Origin: Erinaceus europaeus
Lineage: Eukaryota; Chordata; Mammalia; Eulipotyphla; Erinaceidae
DNA: 64,000 nucleotides
Assembly: GCF_950295315.1 (NCBI RefSeq)
Contig: NC_080171.1
Coordinates: 31,054,361-31,118,360, forward strand
Reading direction: 5' to 3'
Shown here: positions 1 through 13,200 of the stretch, one piece after another
Layout of the letters: every line of letters begins with the position of its first letter
How positions within the stretch are numbered: position 1 is the first letter of the stretch
Position numbers and translations under genes: made by a program
The notes under the pieces: model-generated
Databases searched by the model: none
What the model saw: only the letters and a program-made list of their open reading frames with translations
What the model was told of the DNA's origin: nothing

Positions 1-270
1 TAAATTACTCATTTGAGTCTTATAAATACAAAAAAAAAAGTCATAGAACATATGATGTGGACTGTACATATTTGAAAAACATGAACTTGAAAAAAGAAAT
101 ATATATATATTCAACTAACATTATGACCAGGGAAGAACTATGGTGGTTACCATTGGAGGCAGGTAGGGGCACAGAACTTTGGTGGGAGTGGTCTGGAACT
201 GAGCCCCTATTATCTTAGAATCTTGCAAATCACTAAGAAATCACAAATAAAAACATAAAGTAAATAAAGC
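1..270 (+). repeat. L1 3'-end remnant (older subfamily)
   Basis: The 'ggtggttaccattggaggca' stretch, the ACTTTGGTGGGAGTGGTCTGG stretch and the closing AATCACAAATAAAA tail resemble the end of the L1 3' UTRs at 50153-50455 and, in reverse, 56640-56775. Divergence is high, so only the family is suggested. Confidence 0.45.
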
Positions 271-506
271 CCAATACTCTGTCCTCTTAGCATTTGTAAT
301 GAGACCCCCTAGAGACTTGCCTTGAGAAAAAACCAAGACCCCCACCCCAAATATAATTCTTATCGTGAGAAAAGCCAGTAAGCATAGCAAGAATACTCCT
401 GTCTTCAGTGGTTATTTTCTTGAGCCTGACCTTGGCAGAGCTAGGCCAGTCCTGTTCTCCACCTGACCAGAACAACACTCACTGACTCTGTTTGCTTCCT
501 GCACAG

Positions 507-696
507 GTTACCTGGCTATTGTGATTGCCGCTTGTGTGCTCAACTTCCAGAGAGCCCTCCCTCTTTTTGTGATCACTGTGGCTATCGTCTTCTTTGTGGC
601 CTGGGATTTTTTTATGGCCAAATATGAACATCGAGTCATTGAGTTCCTGTCCCCTGGCAGAAGGCTGCTGAACAGACATTGGTTCTGGCTGAAGTG
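507..696 (+). CDS. SLC28A3: SLC28A3 exon, residues 112-175
   Basis: This is the first exon in the window. The acceptor is CTGCACAG and the donor GTGAGT. The first two bases finish a Gly codon begun in an upstream exon; the exon ends in phase 2 inside a Trp codon. It encodes the end of one hydrophobic segment ([13 protein letters not shown]), a second one ([16 protein letters not shown]), then the charged loop [20 protein letters not shown], which is almost identical to human CNT3. These are N-terminal membrane helices outside the transport core. There is no ATG start logic here; the exon is internal. Confidence 0.96.
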
Positions 697-2126
697 GTGA
701 GTGCAGTCACTTCTCTCTTTATTCACTTTAAGTGGTTTGTTTATTTATTGGATAGAGAGAGAGAGAAATTGAGAGTGGAGTGGGAGATAGAGATGGAGAA
801 ATAGGGGCACCTGCAACGACGCTCCACCATTCATGAAGCTCCATCCTACACACACAGGGGGAGACTAGGGGCTTAAACCCGGGACCCTGTTCTTGTAACG
901 TGAGCTCTCCCAAGTGTATCACCGCTTGGTCCCTCAGTTGCTGCTCTTATTGTTGAAAGAATGTTAGTCTATTCTTACACTGTCGCAAATCTTGGCTCTT
1001 GAGAGCGCATCCTCATTCATAGGAATTGGAAGCTAGAAAGCCTAGTGAGGAATCCACTAGAATTCCTTCACTTTACAAAAAAGGAAACCAAGACCTTGAC
1101 ACGGCGAGGGCTCATATGATATATTTTTCTTTCTTTTTTTTTTTTTAAGTTTTGGGTTTTTCTTTATCTTTATTTATTTATTGGGTAGAGAGCTAGAAAT
1201 CAAGAGAGGAGGGGGGGGAGAGAGACAGAGAGATACCCACAATACTGATTCACCACTTGTGAAGCTTTCTCTCTGCAGTGGGGACTTGGGGCTTTAACCT
1301 GGGTCCTTGCACATTGGAACATGTGCACTCAACCAAATGCGCCAACACCTGGACCCTTCCTTTTTTTTCTTTTTTTGTTAATTTTTTTATATTTATTTAA
1401 TTTCCCTTGTTTTTTATTGTGTTGTTATTATTGTTGTTATTGCTGTCGTTGTTGTTGGATAGGACAGAGAGAAATGGAGAGAGGAGGGGAAGACAGAGAG
1501 GGGGAGAGAAAGATAGACACCTGCAGACCTGCTTTACTGCCTGTGATGTGACTCCCCTGCAGGTGGGGAGCTGCAGGCTCCAACCAGGATCCTTAAGCTG
1601 GTCTTTGTGCTTTGCACCACCTGTGCTTAACCCGCTGCGCTACCACCCGATTCCCCCCTTCCTTTTTTTTTTTCTAAATAGTTTTAAATATATATATTTG
1701 GAGTAGAGGTTGAAATTGAAAGGGGAAGGGAAGTAGGGGGGGAACTTGCAGCACTGCTTAACCACTTGTGAAGCTTCACCACCCTGCAAGTGGGGACCAG
1801 AGGCTTGAACCCAGATCCTGGCACACTGCAATGTGTGTGCTCAACCAGGTGCACCCCAAGGGCTCATTCAAGGTATACTCAGACTTGGCAATGAAAAGAC
1901 ATGGGCATCAATCAGTCATGACTGTTCTGGCACATGATAGACAACAGTCACACTCATGCCTCCTATTGTTAATATAGATGACTGGTATGTGGGAAAATGC
2001 TGAGATGTCTACAAAGGGTTTTTGGTTTTTGCAGCTTTTCCCTGTTAATACAAACTACACATGCTCTTTTTTTTTTTTCACAAGGAGAGAGAGGGAGAAG
2101 GGAAGGGGAGGGGGAGAGGGGAGAGA

Positions 2127-2158
<32 letters not shown>

Positions 2159-5100
2159 AAGGCCAAGACCAGAGCATGCTCAGCTCTGGCATATGTAGTG
2201 TCAGGGACTGAGTCTAGAACCTGGTGCCTGCAAGTCCTATGCTCTACCACTGAGCTAGTTCCCAGCTACATGCTTTCTTTAAACATTATTTACAAAATGG
2301 TGATTACAGAACATATTCTCTTATTGTTATTGCTTCCTAACCTCCTCTTTGACTGTTTATTTTGCTTGGTTTTTTTTTTTTTTTTTTTTTGCTATTCTAA
2401 AAGTTAGGATGAACACAAATCACTTTATCTGCTTCTGATTAATTTAGATCAGCCAGTAACTCAGTGTTTACATTTTTATTTGCATTTCTTTAGTGACAAG
2501 ATAATTCAAGTAATTTAATCTGGCTTTCTTTTTCTCTTTATTTCTTTCTCTCCATGCCTTTTACTTGTTGAAAACTGGAGTCTTAGAAATTGCTTTGATC
2601 TTGAGAGCCACTAATACTTAACTTTTTGCATGGAAGATGTGTTAAAAGTTAATGTTAAGGAACCCAACACACCCATCCAAAAAGATCTGTGTACACCTAT
2701 GTTCACAGCAGCACAATTTGTAATAGCCAAAACCCAGAAGCAACCTAGGTGTCTAGTAACAGATGAGTGGCTGAGAAAGTTGTAGAATATATACACAATG
2801 GAATACTGCTCAGCTATTAAGAATAATGAATTCACCTTCTTCACCTCATCTTGGCTGGGGCTTGAAGGAATTATGTTAAGTGAGATAAGCCAGGAAGAGA
2901 AGGATGAATATGGGACGATCCCACATAGACAGAAGTTGAGAAATAAGAACAGAAGGGGAAACACAAAGCAGAACTTGGACTGGAGTTGGTGTATTGCACC
3001 AAAGTAAAGGACTGTGGGGTGTGGGATGGGAGTGGAGGTGTTTAGGTCTTGGAACATGATGGTGGAGGAGGCTCTAAGTGGGGGGTAGAGTGTTATGCAG
3101 AAAACTGAGAGATGTTACACATGTAACAAGTATTTTACTGTGGACTGAAAACCATTAATCCCCCCCAGTAAAGGAAAAATAAAATTAAAAACTATTTTTA
3201 AAGTCATTTCTCAAGGATTGCAAACAAGTATAACTTTTTGGTTTCACCTGTCATCATTTCATCATTTTAACTTTCTTCAGAGAGCTATCTATTCGCACAT
3301 TGTATTAAAATGTTAAAAGCCCAGGACCCTTCTTGTCCTGAGTTAACAGTTCAGTGATCACATCTGTAACATTATAGTTAAGATGCCCCATCCCACACAG
3401 TAATGAGAATTATGAACCTGATTGTGTGCCCACCTTCCCTCCTCAGCTGGGACCTTCTTTTTCCTTTTCCCTGTTACCTGCTCCACTACCAGCCTCAAAA
3501 CTTGGATGTGGGTTAGAATACCTCTGACTTGGGGAGTCGGCTTCCTGCTCTAGGCATAAAACTTACTCCTTAGGAAGAAGTATCTTCAAATTGTTACACA
3601 GGAGTCCTCCATGTAGGACTCCGTGACTTCTTCTTTTTTTTAAATTTTTTATTTAAGAAAGGATTAATGAACAAAAATATAAGGTAGGAGGGAGAGGATG
3701 TGGGGACAGAGGAACCCTTTTACATTGCTGGTGGGAATGTAAATTGGTACAGCCTCTGTGGAGAGCAGTCTGGAAAACTCTCACAAGGCTAGACATGGAC
3801 CTTCCATATGATCCAGTAATTCCTCTCCTGGGGTTATACCCCAAGGACTCCATAACGCCCAACCAAAAAGAGATGTGTACTCCTATGTTCATAGCAGCAC
3901 AATTCACAATAGCTAAAACCTGGAAGCAACCCAGGTGCCCAACAACAAATGAGTGGCTGAGAAAGCTGTGGTATATATACACAATGGAATACTATGCAGC
4001 TATCAAGAACAATGAACCCACCTTCTCTGACCCATCTTGGACAGAGCTAGAAGGAATTATGTTAAGTGAACTAAGTCAGAAAGATAAAGATGAGTATGGG
4101 ATGATCCCACTCATCAACAGAAATTGAGTAAGAAGATCTGAAAGGGAAACTAAAAGCAGGACCTGATCAAATTGTAAGTAGGGCACCAAAGTAAAGACCC
4201 CGTGACTTCTAGCTGACTGTCTAAGGCTGTCTCCCAAGCCACTTTGTGGGGTCTTTACCACTAGGTGGCGCTGCTGGGTAGGGCCCAGGACTAGCTCTTC
4301 CCAGCATGATGCTCATGGGTTCCCTCAGGAAGCATCACACATGTTGACCTAATAAACCAAAGCTGGCAATCCCAACAGAGCTCCCACTTTTCCTCTGCCA
4401 TACACAGCAAGAGTTAGTCTTGTAAAGCCATTTGACTGCTCAGCAAAGTCAGAATCCAGTTCAAGTCTAACTTAGCTTTCTGAGGCTCAAATGATATGTT
4501 CCAACTACAAAGATCAATCCCTCCCTTAAAAGGCAAAGGGATCAAACACCTCACTCATCTCCTAAAACAGAGTTGATGACTTCCTGATTTTTTTTTTTAT
4601 TTATTGAATAGAGACATAAAGAGGAAAGGGGGAGTCGGAGAGGGACAAAAAAAGGGAGATACTTGAAGCTTTCTCTACTTGTGAAGTGCTTCACTACTTG
4701 TGACTCTTTCCCCTTGCCAGTGGATTGTGACTCTTTCCCCTTGCCAGTGGAAACCTGGATCTTGAACCTGAATCCTTGTGTATTATAACATGTGTTCTCA
4801 ACCTCATCGCCACATCCCACCCCCTTTAAGTATGTTTTATTTTAATGAGAGAGACAGAAAGAGAGAGAGGAAGAGAGAGGGAGGTGGGGAGAAAGAGAGA
4901 GAGAGAGAGAGGATGACAGTGAAAGGCCCAACAGTGGTGAAACCGAGAGGACATTGTTTAATTGTTTATACATTTCTGCCCTCATAACCATAACCAAAGT
5001 GTGATCTTTAGAAGCACAATTTCCAGGGTTTTGGTGGTGGCACACATACTACTGTGTGCAAGGACCCCAGTTCAAGCTTCTGGTCCCCATCTGCAGGGGG

Positions 5101-6690
5101 AAAGCTTCACAAGCAGTGAAGCAGTGCTGCAGGTGTTTCTCTGTCTCTCTCCATCTTTGACTCCCTCTTCTCTCTCAATTTCTCTTTGTCCGATCAAATA
5201 AAACAAATTTTTTTTTTAAATTAGAAGCATAATTTTCTGGTACCAAGATTTGTTGTTTTCTTTGGTTTTGCTCAGTTAAGCCTGATTAAGACTTTCAAGT
5301 ATGCATAACCCATTATACCAGTGTCACATCTCTGGTTTGTTTAGGGTGATTTGGAGTTCACTGGTCCTGGGGTCTTTATTCTGGCTGATCTTTGACACTG
5401 CCGCACTGGGAAGCCAGCAACTGATCTCATTTGGTGGACTCATCATGTACATGACACTATTATTTCTGTTTTCCAAGTATCCGACCAAAGTAAGTATGAA
5501 ATCAGCCCTTTTCTTTAGGGAGTAGTGGTGTCCCCTTATTTGTTTAAATTATTTAAAATAATGAGCCTGCAAAGCCTTAACTGTCATCCAATCTCTTTCT
5601 CCCCTCACTGTAATCTTCCAAGAGGTAAGATGGTACCCTTCTTGCAGATGCTTCACAGCAGGGTTACTCTCTCATTTTTCATTCTCAGTCATTTCCTAGG
5701 TACACAACCAGTGAGATAGTCTCTCCTGTCAGGTCCAGTGTCCTCCTCACATACCCTAACTTGCTCCTTCAAACAACAACAAAAAGTGCATCCATTTTGA
5801 TCCAGATTTCCCCAGACCAGTAACTAATCTAATATTCTACCACTGAATCCTGACATTTATCAAATTTCCATTTGCAATTTAGTGTTCTTTTACTCCAAAG
5901 GTTTTTTTTTTCATCCTTAAACAGTTTTGTTCACATTGAATTCGATTTTTATCCTTGTTCTGTTGTCTCCAACCCATTATAGGAGCAAGAATTCTGAGAT
6001 ATCAGAGTTTTCCCTCATGATTCATAATGGCAAACTCTGGAAGCCTTCACTGGCTGAAAGGTTAACCCCAGGGGAGGGGGGGGAAGCATACATCAGAGAC
6101 CAGGGATACTTAATAGGACCCAGACTCTGCCCTATTTGGGTGAATATATTCACTGTTTTTCCCTGCCTCCAGTCCTATAGCTCTTTGCAGACCACTCATT
6201 CCTGTACCAAAAATGAAGACAGGTAATTGTACATTAGTGCTGTAACATTAGTGCTATACTCTTGGGTCTCCATTAGAGTTAATTGATTCCTTTCACAGTG
6301 AAATAAAAGACCCTCAATAGGGTAGAATTTCACTTAATTCACTTACAAATCATCAAATCCACAAGCTTTAAGCTTACAATGAAGTTATGTTCTGTCTTTC
6401 CATTTTCCAGATGAGGGAAATAACTATGTATCTAATATTTTCACCATGACTATCAAGGCTAGATTCTCTTTCTGTTAGTGGCCCTACAATGACTACTCTC
6501 TGTGTCCCAGTTATTTTATCATGGTATAATGGTCACATACCCTTTTGGGACTGAAGGCTTTGAGCCCAAGTTTAAGAGGAACAGAAGGGCAGGGGAGACA
6601 GTAGAATGATTCTGCAAAAGACTTTCATGTCTGAGGCTCTGAGGGCTCAGGTTCAATCTCTAGTCCCACCAGACATAAGCAATACTCATA

Positions 6691-6725
<35 letters not shown>

Positions 6726-9700
6726 CCCCTCCCTCCCACCCTCCCTCCTTCTCCCTATCCCTCTCCCTCTCTCCCCACTCCCATTATTTCTGTATTTCTC
6801 TCATTCAAATAAATAAAAAATGCATTTTTTAAACTTATTTCTTTATTGGGGAATTAATGTTTTACATTCAACAGTAAATACAATAGTTTGTACATGCATA
6901 ACATTCCCCAGTTTCCCATTTAACAATACAACCCCCACTATGTCATTTATCGTCCTTCATGGACCTGTATTCTCCCCACCCACCCACTCCCACCCCAGAG
7001 TCTTTTACTTGGGGGCAATATGCCAATTCCATTTCAGGTTCTACTTGTGCTTTCTTTTCTGATCTTGTTTTTCAACTTCTGCCTGAGAATGAGATCATCC
7101 CATATTCATCCTTCTGTTTCTGACTTATTTCACTCCACATGATTTTTTCAAGGTCCATCCAAGATCAGCTGAAAACGGTGAAGTCATCATTTTTTACAGC
7201 TGAGTAGTATTCCACTATATATATATACCACAACTTGCTCAGCCACTCATCTGTTGTTGGACACCTGGGTTGCTTCCAGGTTTTGGCTATTACAAATTGT
7301 GCTGCTAAGAACATATGTGCACACAGATCTTTTTGGATGGATGTGTTGGGTTCCTTAGGATATATCCCCAGGAGAGGAATTGCAGGGTCATAGGGTAGGT
7401 CCATTTCTAGCCTTGTGAGAGTTCTCCAGACTGTTCTCCAGAGAGGTTGGACCAATTGACATTCCCACCAGCAGTGCAGAAGGGTTCCTGTGACCCTACA
7501 CCCTTTCCAGCATTTGCTGCTGTTACCTTTTCTGATGTATGACATTCTCACAGGAGTGAAGTGGTATCTCATTGTTGTCTTGATTTGCATTTCTCTAAAA
7601 ACGCATTTTTTAAAAAAGTAAAAATGAATAGAGTAAAATGCTGAGACTTCTTAAGTGTGATCCTATCAAGGGGTTTTTCTTTTTTTAATCAGGACTGCTT
7701 TAGTCTCCAAAGAACATGTGGGTAACAGGTCACATTTTAACTCCTAAAGAAATGGTCAGTCTCTGAACATTTATGCTGAGTTCAGCAATCACTTTCTGTT
7801 TGTTTGTTTGCATTTATTTGCTTTTTCCAGAGTACCACTCAATTCTGGCTTATGGTGATGCTAGGGATTGAAACTGAGGACTATAATGCCTCAGGCATGA
7901 ATATCATTTTGACTTTTTTTTTTTAATTGACAGAGACAGAGAAATTGAGGGGGAAGAGGGAAGTAGAAAGAGAGAGAGAGACACCTGTAGCTGTACTTTT
8001 ACCACTCATAAAGATTGTTCCCTGTAGATGGGGACCAAGGGGATTGAACCCAGGTCCTTGTGCACTGTGATGTGTGTGCTTAACTAGGTATGCCACACCC
8101 TGAAGGTCACTTTATATAACGGCTGTGCTATCTATCCAGCCCATGGCATTCCTAATAATGTGTCTCCCTTGATCTTTCTGTGTAGGTTTACTGGAGGCCT
8201 GTCTTTTGGGGTATTGGGCTACAGTTTCTTTTTGGACTCTTAATCCTAAGGACTGAACCTGGATTTTTAGCTTTTGAATGGTTGGGCAAACAAGTTCAGG
8301 TAAGCTGCTCCTTGCTTCTATATTACTTTTAACATGTGAATATAATCTTTGAGATGTGACAGAAATAGATATTTTATTGATCTGCATTATTTGACCCAAA
8401 TTTTATTTCCATAACATAAAATTAGACAAACAATAATTAGACAATATGGAATTTATTAATCAGGGCCTGAGGACACAACATAATGGTTATCAAAAAGGCT
8501 TCCATGCCTGAGGCTCTGAGGTCCCACCATAATGCAGAGCTGAGCAGCGCTCTGATCTCTCTGTTCTCTCTCTCTCTCTCTCTCTCTCTCACTAATATAA
8601 ATAAAAATTATTTTAAAAAAAGAATCTGTTGTGGTCCAGGAGGTGGAGCAGCGGATAAAGCATTGGATTCTCAGCCATGAGGTTCTGAGTTCGATCCCCA
8701 GCAGCACATGTACCAGAGTGATGTCTGGTTCTTTCTCTCCTATCTTTCTCATGAATAAATAAATAAGTAAATTCTTAAAAAAAAAAAAAAAGAATCTGTT
8801 ACTCTATCTAGTTTAATATCAAATACCATTAGCACTATTAATTAATCACATAAAAGACTTAGTGTCAATAATTGCCATTAAATATTAGCATCCAGTTGTT
8901 GGCAATGTTCTCTCCTTATCCTGTCATTCACCGCATCACTCACTCTTCAAAGCCTATTGCCTTCTTCATTCTTCTCTAGGAGTTTTCTTTCTCTCTCTCT
9001 CTTTTCTTTCCTCCAGGGCTATCGCTGGCGCTCAGTGCCTGCACTACGAATCTGCTGCTCCTGGTGGCTATTTTTTCCTTTTTCTTTTGCCCTTGTTGTG
9101 GGATAGGACAGAGAGAAGTCGAGAGAGGAGATGAAGACAGAGAGGGGGAGAGAAAGACAGACACCTGCAGACCTGCTTCACCACTTGTGAAGCCACCCCC
9201 CTGCAGGTGGGAAGCTGGGGGCTCGAACTGGGATCATTACAGCGGTCCTTGCGCTTCATGCCATGTGCACTTAACCCGCTGCACTACCACCTGGCCCCCT
9301 CTAGGAGTTTCTGTCACCCTTTTAGCATGGTTCCACAGAGAACCGACTTTTTTTTTTTTTTTTTTTACATCTGTTGGCAAGCAGTGCCACCTCTGTGCCA
9401 TCTTTGGCTTTCTGGGTACAAATAACCACTTCTAGCTCATTCTTTAGTATCCTGGACTGAATGTTAGAAATGGCTGAAAATCTATAGGCAGCTACAGTTC
9501 AAATATATGCTTCCAGGCTGAAAAAATTCTTTCCACGTCTATCCACCAGTTTACTGGGTGCTCACCCTCTCGGAGCCCACTCAGTCCTGTGAACTGTAAT
9601 TACCACTTTGGAGGTTGTAATTCTCTGCTCTTTCTCTCTTTGTTGCAGACATTCCTGGAGTTCACTAATGCTGGTGCTTCGTTTGTCTTTGGTGAGAAAT

Positions 9701-10169
9701 ACACAGACCACTTCTTTGCATTTAAGGTAAAACCAAACCCCTTTTTCTCTATGGCCCTTCCCTTTTTAGTCACTTCTTGGTCTGCGCAGGTGGTCAGCTA
9801 AATCCTCAGTGACCAGAAAGCAAGTGTATCTACTGCTGGGCTTGTTTGGGCTGCATCGCATAGAACTGCCCTTTCTTACTTTCGTGACAGGCAGTCAGCA
9901 GACTACACCTCAACAGCAACTGTGTTGTTGGTTGAGGGGCAATGCTATAATAATGACTTTGCTGGGGGCAGGCAGTAGCACACCCGGTTGAGCACACATA
10001 TTACAGTGTACAAGGACCTGGATTCAAGCCTCCAGTGCCTATCAGCAGGGAGGAAGCTTCAGAAATGGTGAAGCAGTGCTGCAAGTGTCTCTCTCTCCCA
10101 CTTTATCTCCCCCTTCCCTCTCAGTTTTTCTCTGTCTCTATCCAAAAATAAATTGATGATGATGATGAA

Positions 10170-10202
<33 letters not shown>

Positions 10203-13200
10203 AAATGGTTACTATACTCTTAAGGGAAACATCTAGAGAAAGTCAGAAATCCACATATACCCTGGTGGGGTGGTGGTGGGGGGAGCTTGGACCATTGCCT
10301 CAGATACTTAAAAAAATCATGAGGGTTATAGCATCTGAGACTTTAGGTATCTGGCAACTAATAGGCATATGGCCACAAATAGCTTCCAGGTTCGGGATCA
10401 GTGACAGTTCTGAACTTAGGAAACCTCTCTACCCCCAGAGAGCTGAGACAGCTGGTTACCTTCATCCTGCCCCTCCCTACCTCCACCCTTCCAGAGCCTT
10501 TCTCATGCTAAACCTTTCCTTCACTTTTCCATCCTCATCATCAGCTTTTGATAGCCTCGAGGCTAGATCCTAGTCCAGCCAAAGGGACCTGATTTTACAG
10601 GTGGGAAAACAGCCTGACCCCATATGCCCAAGTCTGATCCCTTCCTGGAGTTGAAACTCACTTTCCTCTGAGAAGTTCTCAGAGACATTTGTTAATAAAG
10701 ACAGAAAGACACCTTTCTTATGCTTTTTCTTCTGTTTCCCTTTTGGCAATGTGTTATTGTTCCTCTACTTCCAAATTGTTGTTTTCCTCTGGAACTCTAC
10801 CCCAGCTTTAGTTAACTTACTTACAAAAAAAAAAAAAAAAACCTGCTGATTTGCTGCTTAGGTGCTGAGAAAGCTTAAGCATCTCTGAAAGGTCAAGTGT
10901 CTACAGACTGATTTAAGAGATGCATTCATATTGTGAACTCAGAATTGGAAGAAAAAGTCACAAAGAAGTAACTAGCTCCCCAGACCATCCCAGTGGGATC
11001 AGCCCCCACCCTCAGAGCTGCCACCAGCCTCTCATCCAAAGCAGAGTACATACTCCCATGGAAATATCCCAGAGCTGAACCCTTTATCTTCTACAAGCTC
11101 TCAGGAAGGCACTGCCTGCCCATTAAATTCAACAAAAGCGCCTCAGTGAGTGAGCACTGAAGAATAGCACAAACTGTCTTTCCATATATGCTATCAACAG
11201 ATATTTCTAAATTAGATCTCATTCAAAGTGTCCTCAGTCATTTTGTGCTCCTGGAAGCAGCTTGTTCTTAGCCACTCAACTGGGGAAGACAGAGCACAGA
11301 GTGGAGGGTGTGTGTACATCTGTGTGTGGGAGAGAGGGTCTGTCCATCGCTCTGTGTGGTCTCTGCAGGGTAGAAACTGCTCCTGCAGGTACACAGGCTT
11401 CCTTGAATGCACTCAAAGAACATCAAGGAAATAGGAGCTAGAAAAAGACACTGGGGTGGGGGTGGCACATCTGAATGAGCACACAGGTTACCACGCACAT
11501 GATGAGGGTTCAAGCTTCTAGGCCCCACCTGCAAGAGGGAAGTTTCATGAGCAGTGAGGCAGGTCTGCAGGTATCTCTCTCTGTCCTTCTCTGTCTCCAC
11601 CCCTCCCCCACACTTTCTCTCTTATCAAATAAAAAAAAATAAAAATAAAGGAATATATGGTTTCCAGGAATTGTCAATTCATTATGCAGATGCCTAGCCC
11701 TAGTAATAACCCTGAAGGCAAATAAATAATAACACTGTAACTTGTGTTGCAGTGCACAAGGACCCAGGTTCAAGCCCCTGGTCCTCACCTTCAGGGGGAA
11801 AGCTTCACAAGTGGTGAAGCAGTGCTGCAGATGTCTCTCTCTCCCTCTCTGCCTCCTCCTCTCCTCTCAATTTCTCTCTCTCCAAAACAAATAAATAAAT
11901 AAAAATTAAGTTAAATAAATTACCCAGCCCTCAGCAACACTGCCATCAATCCCAGCTTCCCAAAAACACACACATACCTATGGTCAATATTATACAGTTG
12001 TAACAGTTTAACCTGAGACAGAGCTGACTGATGTTATGGCCAGGATGTTAACTTTATACAGGATGTTGCTATATAAGGTAGTACACCTAGAACCTGTTTT
12101 GTAATATAAACCAATGTACCCCAATACAAAATTTTTTAATTTATATGTTTATTATTTTGGAGGTTGGCTTTTTTTTTTTCCAGAGCACTGATCAGCTCTG
12201 GCTTTTGGTGGTACATGGGATTGAACCTAGGACTTCAGAGACTCAGGCATGATAACCTCTTTGCATAATCATTATTCTATCTACCCCTGCCCATGTTTAT
12301 TTATTTTGGGTAGAGACAGAAGTTGAGAGGGAAGAAGTAGCTAGCTAGGGGAGAAGGAGTTAGCTACATATATACATACATACCATACATACATTACATA
12401 CATACATTACATACATACATTACATACATACATACATACATACATACTTACACATACACCTGCAGCACTGCTTCATCACTTGTGAAGCTTCCCCCTTGCA
12501 AGTGGGGACTGGGAGCTTGAACCCGAGTTCTTGTGCATTGTGATGTGTGAGCTCTACTGGATGTACCACCACCCAACTCCCTTCAATACAAATTAAAAGC
12601 ACTCTCATTTTTCTGGGGGGGAAAAAAGGAAAAGTATATATGTAGAATTATTTTACTGTTGAAAGAACAAGTGCTAACTGTACAGGAGGCAACAGGTGTA
12701 AGGATGTGCATTGCCCACAGTTCACCTTGATTCCACTGGTAGATGCTAGAGCCCAAGCCTGTGTAAGATCAGAACAAGGTTATCTGTCCCTGGCATTCAT
12801 TCTGCTGATCCAGTTACAACAACCCTCCCTGGAGAAACTAAAACAAGCAAATCTCATCACAGCACAGAAGTCACATTCCCTATAATATATGGTCAAGTTT
12901 ATCCAGAACAAATAGTAAAAGAGACTACAGTGGAGAAGTTGCCTAATAGAAGAGTGGCTCATTTCCAGTACTGGGGACAGAGAAGCCCATACCACACGCC
13001 CAGTACTCTTTCATTTTCCTCCATGTTAATGATGCTTAGAGCTGTAGAAGCCACAGGCTCCGGAGCAAACTCCAAGAAATTGTTTAGAGGAACTGGGGAA
13101 TGGAACACAAGACCCTTGTGGAATCAGAGAAGCCTATCAAACTGTAAGGTGTTTCAGCTGCCATAGAGATCCTGGTGATCAAGGTCAGACTAACTTGCAA

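Noticed and set aside
10205..10573. 122-codon plus-strand frame in an intron
   Set aside because: No recognisable domain; composition is that of intron DNA and it begins at the end of a GAT repeat.
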